Source of the DNA: an uncultured Muribaculaceae bacterium
Lineage (GTDB): Bacteria > Bacteroidota > Bacteroidia > Bacteroidales > Muribaculaceae
Direction: 5' to 3'
Assembly: GCA_905233845.1 (NCBI GenBank)
Contig: CAJOFH010000013.1
Location: 1-64,000, forward strand
Length of the DNA: 64,000 bases
Below are positions 51,932 to 59,994 of the stretch, in pieces. Below the pieces are notes generated by a model. That model was not told the origin of the DNA and made no database searches. It saw only the letters and a list, made by a program, of their open reading frames with translations. The first letter of the stretch is position 1. Every line of letters begins with the position of its first letter. A program made the translations under genes and the position numbers.

Positions 51932-52425
51932 ACGACTATCCGCAGGGCATCTGGGATGCCACAGAGTATTTTGAACACCTCACCGCAACCAACCGCTTGG
52001 CAAAACGTGAAGGCTTCACCTTCTGCCGTGTCAGCGGTTTGGACGGCTTCGAGGAAGCGTTGGAGAACATGCAGCACTCCACCGCTCTTGTGTGCGTGAG
52101 CGACATCGCCAACGGCTATACTGAGCTTAACAACACACCTCGCACGCGCCGCGTGAAGACCGTGTTTTTCGCCATGCGCCACAAGATTGATGATATGAGG
52201 GCACGCAACACCTGCATGGACACCATGCGAGAGGTGTTCCGTCAGTTCATGTCGAAGCTCATACTGGAGAAAACCAAGCTTGAAAACCACTGCATCTATC
52301 TCGACCCACGAATATCGTTCAACGAGATTGACCGATACTTCTTCAGTGGGTGCGCTTGCGCCTTTTTTCAAGTTGCCGTCGATGTGTTCACCGACCTAAG
52401 ATTGAACCCCGATGAATGGGAATAG
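51928..52425 (+). CDS. phage protein, possible tail-completion type
   Basis: A 165-residue alpha/beta protein (FTFCRVSGLDGFEEALENMQ, TRRVKTVFFAMRHKIDDMRA). Size and order (connector region, before a gp10-like gene) recall tail-terminator or neck proteins. Overlaps by 4 bases before and 14 bases after. Family not recognised. Confidence 0.55.
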   Translation: MNDYPQGIWDATEYFEHLTATNRLAKREGFTFCRVSGLDGFEEALENMQHSTALVCVSDIANGYTELNNTPRTRRVKTVFFAMRHKIDDMRARNTCMDTMREVFRQFMSKLILEKTKLENHCIYLDPRISFNEIDRYFFSGCACAFFQVAVDVFTDLRLNPDEWE

Positions 52426-52846
52426 CCACATCACCGAGCAACAGGCGCAGAAAGAGCGCGAGAAGTTCGTCACCGCTTTCAATGACACAATGGTAAAGAT
52501 TTGGCAGGAGCAAATCACATTGTTGGATGTCATTGACACCGGGGCACTGCTGGCTTCGCCAAAGGGCATTGCCATGCGTGCCGACGGCAGGTTTTTCGAG
52601 GTGTCGCTGTCGCAAGCCTTTCTTGAATACGGCTTGTGGCAGGACTATGGCACAGGGCGCGAAACGCCCCGTGGCAACAGCGGAGACATCGGCAGAGCCA
52701 AAGTGCGGCAACGCCGCAAGTGGTTCAGCCGAAAGTATTACGCTTCGGTAATGAATATCAAGGAGTTCTACGAGGACAACATCGGCAAAGCGTTCACTGG
52801 CGTTTTGAGCGATTTCGCACGACGATGTAATAAAAGTCATGTATAG
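52412..52846 (+). CDS. HK97-gp10-like neck/tail protein
   Basis: A 144-residue protein with LLDVIDTGALLASPKGIAM, then YGLWQDYGTGRETPRGNSGD, and a basic RKWFSRKYY segment. A Gly-rich loop followed by Arg/Lys and aromatic residues is usual in gp10-type head-tail joining proteins. It is the last structural gene before cargo block 2, which begins 37 bases later with its own promoter. Confidence 0.6.
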   Translation: MNGNSHITEQQAQKEREKFVTAFNDTMVKIWQEQITLLDVIDTGALLASPKGIAMRADGRFFEVSLSQAFLEYGLWQDYGTGRETPRGNSGDIGRAKVRQRRKWFSRKYYASVMNIKEFYEDNIGKAFTGVLSDFARRCNKSHV

Positions 52847-52870
52847 TCGTTTTAATTACGAGATTTGTCG

Positions 52871-52878
52871 TATCTTTG
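52871..52878 (+). promoter_or_regulatory. promoter of the DUF1016 gene, perhaps leaderless
   Basis: TATCTTTG is a consensus -7 box that ends only 4 bases before ATG 52883. In Bacteroidetes transcription starts a few bases after this box, so the mRNA would begin at or next to the start codon. Confidence 0.6.
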
Positions 52879-52882
52879 CATT

Positions 52883-53971
52883 ATGGAAGAAAACAAGAAC
52901 CTCATTAAGTCGCAAGATAAACAAGTGTTGCCCACGCAATTAGTTGACGATGTGAAACTAATTATTGAGCGTGGGTTACGTGAAGCGTACGATAAAGTTA
53001 ACACAGTTGCCATTCATACGTATTGGCTTATTGGCAAGCGCATTGTTGAAGAAGAACAGCATGGCCAGCGCAGAGCTGAATATGGTAGCAGATTAATCAC
53101 TTCGCTCGCTGATGAACTGTCCTTAGAGTATTCCAAAGGTTTTACGGCGAGGGATTTACGCAATTATCGTCAATTGTATCTGTGCTTCAATGATTTAGAG
53201 ATTTGGTACACGCGTGTACCAAATCTTAAATGGTCACACTACCGTACTGTTTTGTCGGTCACAAGTGAAGATGCAAGATACTGGTATATTCGTGAAGCCT
53301 CTACAGAATCATGGAGTGTGCGTACTTTGGCACGCAACGTTGGCTCTCAGTACTATCACCGATTACTGCAATCGCCAAAAAAAGAAGCCGTTGTCAATGA
53401 AATGCTGCAACTCACAGCACCATTGAACGACGAGCCGCAAGGTTTTCTCAAAGACCCTGTTGTGGCGGAGTTTCTGCAACTCCCGTCAAATGCATCATTC
53501 ACCGAAACCGAACTTGAGAAAGCCATTATTCGGCACTTGAAGGAATTTTTGCTTGAAATGGGTCGTGGATTCGCATTCATGGCTGAGCAATACCACATCA
53601 ACACCGATGCCGGCGATTTCTTTGTAGACTTGGTTTTCTACAATGTGGTGTTGAAATGCTATGTACTTATCGACCTCAAAACAAAACGAGTGACCCATCA
53701 AGATGTCGGGCAAATGGATATGTATGTGCGAATGTTCGATGACCTAAAGCGTACCGAGGGCGACAACCCAACCATCGGCTTGCTACTTTGTGCCGACACG
53801 AGTAAAGACATCGCTCAATACTCTGTGCTTCACGACAGCAAACAACTCTTTGCCGCAAAATATCTCACTTTCTTGCCGAAGAAGGAAGTGCTTGACCGTG
53901 AAATAGAGCAGCAGAAAGAGATATTCTACTTGCAACACAACAAATCAGCAAAAGAAGATACCGAACAATAA
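52883..53971 (+). CDS. DUF1016/YhcG-type PD-(D/E)xK nuclease protein
   Basis: A 362-residue protein. The start is ATG 52883; the upstream TTG frame runs through the promoter. The N-terminal domain (YDKVNTVAIHTYWLIGKRIV, SLEYSKGFTARDLRNYRQLY) and the C-terminal nuclease domain (GRGFAFMAEQYHINTDAGDF then FVDLVFYNVVLKCYVLIDLK, with Asp and the D-x-K of DLK) match the DUF1016/YhcG family, found with restriction systems and on mobile elements. Role: perhaps defence or DNA processing. It has a separate promoter and no phage-structural partner, so it is cargo expressed apart from the late operon. Confidence 0.85.
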   Translation: MEENKNLIKSQDKQVLPTQLVDDVKLIIERGLREAYDKVNTVAIHTYWLIGKRIVEEEQHGQRRAEYGSRLITSLADELSLEYSKGFTARDLRNYRQLYLCFNDLEIWYTRVPNLKWSHYRTVLSVTSEDARYWYIREASTESWSVRTLARNVGSQYYHRLLQSPKKEAVVNEMLQLTAPLNDEPQGFLKDPVVAEFLQLPSNASFTETELEKAIIRHLKEFLLEMGRGFAFMAEQYHINTDAGDFFVDLVFYNVVLKCYVLIDLKTKRVTHQDVGQMDMYVRMFDDLKRTEGDNPTIGLLLCADTSKDIAQYSVLHDSKQLFAAKYLTFLPKKEVLDREIEQQKEIFYLQHNKSAKEDTEQ

Positions 53972-54016
53972 CATCTATTTTACTTCTTTTTGTCAATAAT
54001 ATAGATTATTCAAAAA

Positions 54017-54856
54017 ATGGTTCGACTGGAAAACGTATCATTCGGATACAAGAAACATAAATATATACTTCAAGACATCAATCTTCTATTGATGCCGTCT
54101 CATGTTTATGGGCTTTTGGGAATGAATGGAGTTGGCAAATCCACATTATTGTATTTGATTACCAATTTGTTGCGTCCACAACAAGGAACAATCTCATATA
54201 AAAATTCCGCCGATGGAAAATGGCAGAATAAAATTGAAGACTTCTTCTTTGTTCCTGAAGAATTTGATTTGCCAAACATCAGTATTAGAAACTATCTGAA
54301 AATAAACGTTCCATTCTACCCAAAGTTCAGCGAAGATGATTTTTTCCAATATCTCAGCCTTTTTGGTATTGATTGCGACAATAGACTGGGAGAGTTGTCG
54401 ATGGGGCAAAAGAAAAAATTCTATTTGAGTTTTGCTCATTCTGCGAATACCGACTTACTTATCCTTGACGAGCCGACTAATGGCTTGGACATAGTAAGCA
54501 AGCAGCAATTCCGGGATTTCATTTCCCAATCCACGGAGAATAGTGACAAATGTATTATTCTTTCCACTCATCAGATTAATGATGTTGATGTTTTGTTTGA
54601 CGATGTTGTTATCTTACATGACAAGCATATAATTCTTCAAGCTGATTGCGAATCTTTATCACGAAGATTTGTTATTGAGAAAGATGGAGCACAAATAAAT
54701 GATAGAAACTACTTGGCAGTTCTACAAGATGCAAACAGAAATTTCTCATTACGAGCTGCCCAAAGCAACACGAGAATAGATTTGGAGATGTTATATAATA
54801 TGTTGGTGCACAATCCGAGCATTGCAGAAACTATAAATCATGAACTCACAAAATAA
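54017..54856 (+). CDS. ABC transporter ATP-binding protein
   Basis: A 279-residue ATPase. Walker A is GMNGVGKST, the signature is LSMGQKKK, Walker B is LLILDEPTNGLD, and the switch His is in STHQIND. It lacks membrane helices and pairs with the hydrophobic protein that overlaps its end by 17 bases. Architecture is that of ABC-2/bacteriocin-immunity type exporters. The gene is visibly A/T-richer than the phage genes around it, which suggests separate transfer. Possible roles are export of a toxic peptide or self-protection. Confidence 0.9.
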   Translation: MVRLENVSFGYKKHKYILQDINLLLMPSHVYGLLGMNGVGKSTLLYLITNLLRPQQGTISYKNSADGKWQNKIEDFFFVPEEFDLPNISIRNYLKINVPFYPKFSEDDFFQYLSLFGIDCDNRLGELSMGQKKKFYLSFAHSANTDLLILDEPTNGLDIVSKQQFRDFISQSTENSDKCIILSTHQINDVDVLFDDVVILHDKHIILQADCESLSRRFVIEKDGAQINDRNYLAVLQDANRNFSLRAAQSNTRIDLEMLYNMLVHNPSIAETINHELTK

Positions 54857-55571
54857 AATCAATCATTTATTTATGGCATTCAGGAAGTTTCTTCATGAAA
54901 ATGCCAGACGATTGCTGTATTATGCCGCATTGATGTTTGCGGCAATGTTGCTTTCGTACTTGATATTTGCAATTATTCCCGTCCTATCGCGACCTCAATC
55001 TAATCTTAATTATGCCACTGAGATAATGCAAATAAGCATTTTCTTGTTGTTTGTATTTGGCTGCTTAAGCGCAAGCATCATGTTTCGGGAGTTAAGAAAT
55101 CGAAGAACACGAATAGCCTATATATGCTTCCCGACCACCAAGTTCGAGAAGTATATTATCGAGTGGTTTGTTTATGTTTTGTTATTCCCAGTTATATTTT
55201 TGTTGTTATCAGAATTATCGGTAAAACTCCTTATTGCTATTCTTCACTTCTCTGTGGAATCCACAAAAAGCATGGAGAACATATCGGTTACAAAACAACT
55301 CATTGAGTTTACGAAAAGTGAAAATAGTGTATTCTTGTTTTTCTTAGCCGTTCAATCATGTTTTGTGATTGGTAGCGCATATTGGCGGAAATTCCCTTTT
55401 ATTAAAACTTTCTTATGTATAGTGGGCATTTCTGTTGCTTTGTTCTTCTATGCTCTACATTCCAAGAATCAAGATGTTTTAATCGCATACAACTATGTCT
55501 ATGTAATCTTCACTCTAATTGCATGGGCATTATCATATATTGTTTTTCGAAAGAACGCAACATTAGTATAA
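54840..55571 (+). CDS. ABC transporter membrane subunit
   Basis: A 243-residue protein with about six hydrophobic segments (near 18-42, 58-80, 105-128, 160-180, 188-205, 215-235), as in ABC-2 type permeases. It starts inside the ATPase gene and forms a two-gene transporter with it. The segment RELRNRRTRIAYICFPTTKFEKYIIEW after the second helix is the coupling region usual in such Bacteroidetes permeases. Substrate unknown. A/T-rich like its partner. Confidence 0.8.
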   Translation: MNSQNKINHLFMAFRKFLHENARRLLYYAALMFAAMLLSYLIFAIIPVLSRPQSNLNYATEIMQISIFLLFVFGCLSASIMFRELRNRRTRIAYICFPTTKFEKYIIEWFVYVLLFPVIFLLLSELSVKLLIAILHFSVESTKSMENISVTKQLIEFTKSENSVFLFFLAVQSCFVIGSAYWRKFPFIKTFLCIVGISVALFFYALHSKNQDVLIAYNYVYVIFTLIAWALSYIVFRKNATLV

Positions 55572-55583
55572 TCGAAGATAGTT

Positions 55584-55606
55584 AAGCCTACTTTGGTGGG
55601 CTTTTT
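55584..55606 (+). terminator. terminator of the ABC transporter operon
   Basis: AAGCC and GGCTT form the outer part of a short imperfect stem followed by a T-run at 55602-55606, 13 bases after the stop. Confidence 0.65.
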
Positions 55607-55633
55607 ATGTCTTTTCGTTTACCGAACATTGAG

Positions 55634-55671
55634 TGTAGTTTTGCGGTGTAATTCGCAAAACTACATTTTTT
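55634..55671. promoter_or_regulatory. 12-bp dyad with T-tract, and a promoter, abutting the tail-fibre ATG
   Basis: 55634-55645 and 55654-55665 are exact complements, followed by six T up to the ATG at 55672. The left arm also contains TAGTTTTG (55636-55643), a -7 box. So the same bases could stop read-through from cargo block 2, start fibre transcription, and act as operator. Confidence 0.6.
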
Positions 55672-57159
55672 ATGATTGACGTAAACCAACTCACCTCGCT
55701 AATCTCGGCGTTCCGTGTCGAGACTGAGAAAGAAAGCATCTCGCCCGAAACCGTCGGCAAGATACTTCAAGACATTACCGACCTGCTCGCCACCGCATCG
55801 ACGGACGCGGAGCGTCAAATCCTCGATGACTGGAAAGCAATGTTGTCGCAGTTTTATGTCGTCTATGACGTGGCGGATGCCAATATGCCCGACCCGCAGA
55901 ACATGTTCCTGCGGTTGAAGGCACGCAACCTCGGCAACGGCAACTCCTATTCATCGTCAGTGCCCATCGCCGGGGCAACCGACATGAAAGCAGGAGCGAT
56001 GACGGCCACTCACGTTCAGACCATCATGGCCCTGCAAGCTGCCGTAAGCCAGCTGCGTTCCTCGGTCACATCGTTACAGACCGCAAGCAGTCAGCATGGC
56101 AACCAGCTGTTCATCATCCAAGCCGCAGGCTATGTCGTGACCGGCATAGCCCAGGGAAATCCTCACTCGTCGAGGGTGAACCTGCGGATCACCCAGCACG
56201 ACGTGCGCACGGGTGAGGACTTCGTGTTTGACGGCAGCACCTATCTCACTGGCGCGACCAATGAGAAAGCCGGTGTGATGACAGCCCAGCAGTGCAACGC
56301 GCTGAATGTCGCCAAGACCGACATCACCGCACTTCAATCCGCTATGCGCAATGTGCAGGGCGCAGGGTGTGTGGTCGATGGGGCAACCGTGTTCCACATC
56401 GCCACCGACAGACTGGGAATTATGCTGTTCGGCTACAACCTCGCCACTGGCGAGCGTGAGGTCGAATTGCAACAGTTCTACCTCACGGGAGCCTCGGAGT
56501 ATGGCGCAGGAGTGATGACCGCCCGACAGGTCAAAAGGCTCAACGAGCTTTATCAAGCGGTGTTTGGTGGAAACGGCAGCACCGCGTTTTTCAACTTCGG
56601 CATTGAAATCGGCGAGGGAAAGAGAGAACTCTTTCTGAAGCACGCCGTCAAACTCGTTGAACTCGGCTATGTGCCGTACCTTTTCCGCTATTCGCGCAAG
56701 CGTAACCGCAAAATCGACAACGAAGGGCACAAATCACACGGCGATTTGCGAAAGGGCTGGAATGTCGTCGGCAAAGGCGAAACCATCCAAATCGGCAACA
56801 ACGGCCAAGTGAGCATCAACAAAATCATGTTTGAACACGATGAGTTCGACGACGAGGAAATGCAGAGCATGGCGCAGTTCCAGAGCGAAGCGAAGTTCTT
56901 TGTCGCCGACAAGTACGATGAAGCTCTGGGTATAAGGTATGTGCCATTCGGCAAGAACCGAATCAACCTGCATGTGAAGATAAACAACGAGTACCAACTG
57001 CGCAAGGTACGCTTGCAGTACGGCATCGCCTTCGCCTCGTACCGTGCCGGCAAGCGGGAACTGCTCGACAAGACACGCCTTGTCACGCCCATTGTGCCGT
57101 TCCACATCGCCAACGTGCCGTTCCGCAATGGTGGCTACCGCTGGGTGTTCGAGCGATAA
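55672..57159 (+). CDS. tail-fibre or baseplate-like protein with three motif repeats
   Basis: A 495-residue protein. A motif of the form GA(T/S)-x(3)-AG-x-MTA recurs at residues about 101, 194 and 273 (GATDMKAGAMTA, GATNEKAGVMTA, GASEYGAGVMTA), each preceded by a beta segment and followed by a helix with coiled-coil character. Repeats of this kind occur in tail-fibre and upper-baseplate proteins of Bacteroidetes phages. The C-terminal 170 residues (LGYVPYLFRYSRKRNRKIDN) form a separate, basic domain. It starts right after a promoter/dyad and is followed by three 30-base repeats. Confidence 0.65.
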   Translation: MIDVNQLTSLISAFRVETEKESISPETVGKILQDITDLLATASTDAERQILDDWKAMLSQFYVVYDVADANMPDPQNMFLRLKARNLGNGNSYSSSVPIAGATDMKAGAMTATHVQTIMALQAAVSQLRSSVTSLQTASSQHGNQLFIIQAAGYVVTGIAQGNPHSSRVNLRITQHDVRTGEDFVFDGSTYLTGATNEKAGVMTAQQCNALNVAKTDITALQSAMRNVQGAGCVVDGATVFHIATDRLGIMLFGYNLATGEREVELQQFYLTGASEYGAGVMTARQVKRLNELYQAVFGGNGSTAFFNFGIEIGEGKRELFLKHAVKLVELGYVPYLFRYSRKRNRKIDNEGHKSHGDLRKGWNVVGKGETIQIGNNGQVSINKIMFEHDEFDDEEMQSMAQFQSEAKFFVADKYDEALGIRYVPFGKNRINLHVKINNEYQLRKVRLQYGIAFASYRAGKRELLDKTRLVTPIVPFHIANVPFRNGGYRWVFER

Positions 57160-57177
57160 CGGCACAAAAAAAATGAT

Positions 57178-57257
57178 GAGCTAGGGCACATCATTATAAA
57201 GGACGGTGAACTACGGTACACCCTTATGAGTCGGAGAGAGCTACGGCACCCTCTTAC
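57178..57257. repeat. three imperfect 30-base direct repeats
   Basis: Related 20-base cores (GAGCTAGGGCAC..., GAACTACGGTAC..., GAGCTACGGCAC...) start at 57178, 57208 and 57238, exactly 30 bases apart. A partial relative (GAGCGATAACGGCAC) starts at 57151. They fill the 154-base gap between the fibre and holin genes. Confidence 0.6.
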
Positions 57258-57313
57258 TGATACTGCAAAGGTACTCACTTTTTCAATAACCACCAAAAAA
57301 TCAGCAAAAAAAT

Positions 57314-57802
57314 ATGGATTTTTTCGTAGAAACGCTCAAAAACGCATCACTCCACATCCATGCCGTGTGGCTTGCCATCGCATACGTTGCCGTGATACTG
57401 GCAATGGCCGTCGATTTCATCGCCGGACTGCGAAAGGCGAAAATCGCTGGCAAGGTCACAACAAGCAGGGCATTGAAAATGACCACAGAGAAAGCAACCA
57501 AGTACTTTCTCCCTATGTTGTGCCTCTCCTGCATTGACGTTCTGACTTCCGTTGTCCTGCCAGCACCGTTCTTCACGCTGCTCATGGGCGCGTTCAACAT
57601 CTTCTGCGAATGGAAGTCGGTGCTTGAAAGCACCCACGACAAGCAGGAGTTGCGCGAAGCAGCCAACACCTTCAACGTCATTGTCAAGAACAAGGACGAC
57701 ATCGCAGGTATCATTATGCAAGCGATGGAGATGATGGAGAAGAAACAAGCCATCGAGAGTAATAACAAAAATATCAACCCCCAAACAACAGAAGAAACAT
57801 GA
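57314..57802 (+). CDS. phage holin
   Basis: A 162-residue membrane protein. Three hydrophobic segments (about 15-37, 65-80, 84-100) follow a short polar start. VDFIAGLRKAKIAGKVTTSR between the first two is the usual motif of the phage_holin_4 type. The C-terminal 60 residues are charged and cytoplasmic. It would form the membrane holes that let the amidase act and time lysis. It is the first gene of the lysis block and overlaps the next by 4 bases. Confidence 0.8.
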   Translation: MDFFVETLKNASLHIHAVWLAIAYVAVILAMAVDFIAGLRKAKIAGKVTTSRALKMTTEKATKYFLPMLCLSCIDVLTSVVLPAPFFTLLMGAFNIFCEWKSVLESTHDKQELREAANTFNVIVKNKDDIAGIIMQAMEMMEKKQAIESNNKNINPQTTEET

Positions 57803-57930
57803 AAAAGAAAGTCATGAACATCAGACCGCAGGAAGTCACCCAGGGCGGCGAGCGGTCAGTCCAGTACAAAGGCAGCGACGGCAAGATGCACGGCATCGCA
57901 CCCGCTGGCAACGGCGGTGGCACCGCCCAA
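57799..57930 (+). repeat. direct repeat, first copy, of the duplicated N-terminal module
   Basis: About 132 bases that match 58255-58386 except for scattered third-position changes near the end. The differences are mostly silent, so the module has been kept under selection after duplication or has been homogenised. Confidence 0.8.
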
Positions 57931-58251
57931 TCAAACATCGTGCTTGAAGTCAATTTTGCCGACGACGGCAAAGCGTTCACCGAAAGTGAACTGATTGACT
58001 ATCTCACACAGTTCATGAACGGCAAGTGCATTATTTGCATTTCCGACAACAACTGGGGCACGCAGAATGAGCGTCGCGTCGCTCTCGTCACCCGTGCCAA
58101 AGGCTTCGAGGTCGTTGACGGAAGCATCGTCATCGGCAACTCGCTGACTTTCGAGCTTGCAAGCCCATCGGCTTTCGGCGACCTCGACGAAGTTATGTTC
58201 CTCAAACAGCAAGACGGCAGCTTTGAATTGTCCCACTATTTCAACAAGTAA
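57799..58251 (+). CDS. phage protein with duplicated N-terminal module, first copy
   Basis: A 150-residue protein. The first 45 residues (KKKVMNIRPQEVTQGGERSV, then YKGSDGKMHGIAPAGNGG) are almost the same as in the next gene, also in DNA. The remaining 105 residues (FTESELIDYLTQFMNGKCII) are different. It lies between holin and amidase with a 4-base overlap and a 3-base gap, so it is translated with them. The shared part may dock both proteins onto a common partner. Function unknown. Confidence 0.6.
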   Translation: MKKKVMNIRPQEVTQGGERSVQYKGSDGKMHGIAPAGNGGGTAQSNIVLEVNFADDGKAFTESELIDYLTQFMNGKCIICISDNNWGTQNERRVALVTRAKGFEVVDGSIVIGNSLTFELASPSAFGDLDEVMFLKQQDGSFELSHYFNK

Positions 58252-58254
58252 GCT

Positions 58255-58386
58255 ATGAAAAAGAAAGTCATGAACATCAGACCGCAGGAAGTCACCCAGG
58301 GCGGCGAGCGGTCAGTCCAGTACAAGGGCAGCGACGGCAAGATGCACGGCATCGCGCCAGCTGGCAATGGTGGCAGCACCGCCCAA
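58255..58386 (+). repeat. direct repeat, second copy, of the duplicated N-terminal module
   Basis: Partner of 57799-57930. The first 90 bases are nearly identical; changes appear toward the Gly-rich end. Confidence 0.8.
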
Positions 58387-58842
58387 TCGCAAGACGTGCA
58401 TCTTAAAGATGCCTTCGTCATCTACCGAAATAATATGGATCTTTTTGGTCAGGGCGAGCGGACGGTCATCTACAAGATGAACGACTGGGTAAGAACGGAA
58501 GTCGATGTCGACACGCTCATGCAAGCACTGGAGCAGAACGCATCGCAACCAGTCCTTATTCAATTAGAGTCAATGGAAGAAGGCTTCAATGTGGTGGCAA
58601 GAGTAATCAGTCTTGCATTGAGCCAAAACGAGGAAGATGAATCTTATTCGCCTTCGGTGATTTGTCTCCAATGGTGGGCTTACGAGGGTAATGTCGTGGA
58701 TATTTTCAATGTTGTCCTCGAAAAAAATGAGCAAGGCTCCACCATTGAGTTTATCCCACAGGCCTTTGCAATAGGTAACGATGATTCAGGAAATGGTCAA
58801 ATCGCTAACGGTCCAGAAATTGGAGGCAATGGAAAGTTATAA
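58255..58842 (+). CDS. phage protein with duplicated N-terminal module, second copy
   Basis: A 195-residue protein. Residues 1-45 repeat the start of the gene before it; the rest (DVHLKDAFVIYRNNMDLFGQ, VIYKMNDWVRTEVDVDTLMQ, VICLQWWAYEGNVVDIFN) is unrelated. So a common N-terminal tag is joined to two different domains. The gene overlaps the amidase start by 14 bases. It may be a virion or lysis accessory protein; no family recognised. Confidence 0.6.
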   Translation: MKKKVMNIRPQEVTQGGERSVQYKGSDGKMHGIAPAGNGGSTAQSQDVHLKDAFVIYRNNMDLFGQGERTVIYKMNDWVRTEVDVDTLMQALEQNASQPVLIQLESMEEGFNVVARVISLALSQNEEDESYSPSVICLQWWAYEGNVVDIFNVVLEKNEQGSTIEFIPQAFAIGNDDSGNGQIANGPEIGGNGKL

Positions 58843-59446
58843 GAACAGAGTAGTCATCCTCGGCACGGCGCACGGCTGCAACGTGCCGGGAAAATGCTCG
58901 CCCGACAAGAAGTTCCGCGAGTATCGATTCAGCCGTGATGTTATCAAGCAGCTGAAGCCCCAACTCGAAGCGCTCGGCTTGCTCGTCTTTGTCGATATGC
59001 CAGGCGACGAGGTGCCACGCCCGGGCAACACCGAACTTTCGCTCCGTTGCCGTTACGTCAATGGAATATGCTCAAAGTTCGGCACGCAGAACTGCGTCTA
59101 TGTGAGTATTCACGTCAATGCCGCAGGTTCTGACGGGCAGTGGCACACAGCACGAGGCTTCGCAGTCTATGTGGCACGCCAATGCTCAGAGGCGAGCAAG
59201 CGGCTCGCAAAATCCTTTTGCGAAACCGCTATCGCCATGGGATTGCGCGGTAACCGCTCCATCCCCAAAGAGCATTACTGGCAAGCCAATTTCTACGTTG
59301 TAAAGAACACCGCTTGCCCTGCGGTGCTGACCGAGAACTTGTTCCAAGACAACCACGACGACGTGGATTTTCTCGCATCACCAGAGGGCAAGGCGAAGAT
59401 TGTCGAACTCCACCGCACCTGCATCGCTAAACATTTTGGACTATGA
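58829..59446 (+). CDS. phage endolysin, N-acetylmuramoyl-L-alanine amidase (amidase_3 type)
   Basis: A 205-residue enzyme. The start is set at MESYKNRVVILGTAHGCNV (58829). His15 in GTAHG, a Glu near residue 31, the His of YVSIHVNAAG and the catalytic Glu in LTENLFQDN form the zinc amidase set. There is no signal peptide, so it depends on the holin to reach the cell wall. It cuts the bond between muramic acid and the stem peptide. It overlaps the spanin-like gene by 4 bases. Confidence 0.88.
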   Translation: MESYKNRVVILGTAHGCNVPGKCSPDKKFREYRFSRDVIKQLKPQLEALGLLVFVDMPGDEVPRPGNTELSLRCRYVNGICSKFGTQNCVYVSIHVNAAGSDGQWHTARGFAVYVARQCSEASKRLAKSFCETAIAMGLRGNRSIPKEHYWQANFYVVKNTACPAVLTENLFQDNHDDVDFLASPEGKAKIVELHRTCIAKHFGL

Positions 59447-59994
59447 AAGCACTCTCACTCGCTGCAACCACGGCAATGCTTGCTGTGGTATTGCTCGCGT
59501 CGTGCCACTCCAAAAAGGAAGTCACGGCTACCACGAAAGAGCAGTACGACATCGAGACGGCTGGCTCAACTCTCACTGCAACCGACGAGCGGTTGCAGTG
59601 GTTGAGCCGCTTATCGCTCGACATCGACAGCTTCGAGGTGGTGATACCCACACGCCATTTTGCTGAAATCGGCAAGATGGCTGGTGACACGGCGATGGAT
59701 CTGCCTGAACAGTTTGCCCTCTCCGCAAGCCAACCTCGCCCTGGCTCGGTTGTCCTGCGAGGCAAACACGCACGATTGGGCAAGGCCGACATCGTTCAGC
59801 GCAACGCTGCGCGTTGCACTTCACAGGTTGACACACTGTCGGCTCACCGCTCAATCGACAAGGCAGACCATTACGCTCGTGACAACGTGGGTATATACAA
59901 GCCACCCGATGTGACGTGGTGGCCGTGGCTCCTGCTCACAGGTCTGCTCGTGGGTTCCATTATCATCATTTGGCTGAAAGAAAGAGGTAAATAG
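59443..59994 (+). CDS. candidate unimolecular spanin (lipoprotein with C-terminal membrane helix)
   Basis: A 183-residue protein with a lipobox LLASC at Cys21 and a single hydrophobic helix near the C-terminus (about 159-179, PWLLLTGLLVGSIIIIWLK) ending in ERGK. A polar middle of about 135 residues would span the periplasm. This outer-membrane lipid plus inner-membrane helix layout is that of u-spanins such as phage T1 gp11. Its place right after the amidase supports a role in the last step of lysis. The sequence itself is not similar to any spanin I know. Confidence 0.62.
   Translation: MKALSLAATTAMLAVVLLASCHSKKEVTATTKEQYDIETAGSTLTATDERLQWLSRLSLDIDSFEVVIPTRHFAEIGKMAGDTAMDLPEQFALSASQPRPGSVVLRGKHARLGKADIVQRNAARCTSQVDTLSAHRSIDKADHYARDNVGIYKPPDVTWWPWLLLTGLLVGSIIIIWLKERGK

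Noticed and set aside
41204..52868. A 14-base match (41204-41217 and 52855-52868) just before the sigma gene and just before the DUF1016 gene
   Set aside because: Several 14-base chance matches are expected in 64 kb, and both places are A/T-rich promoter regions. Not taken as an insertion site.
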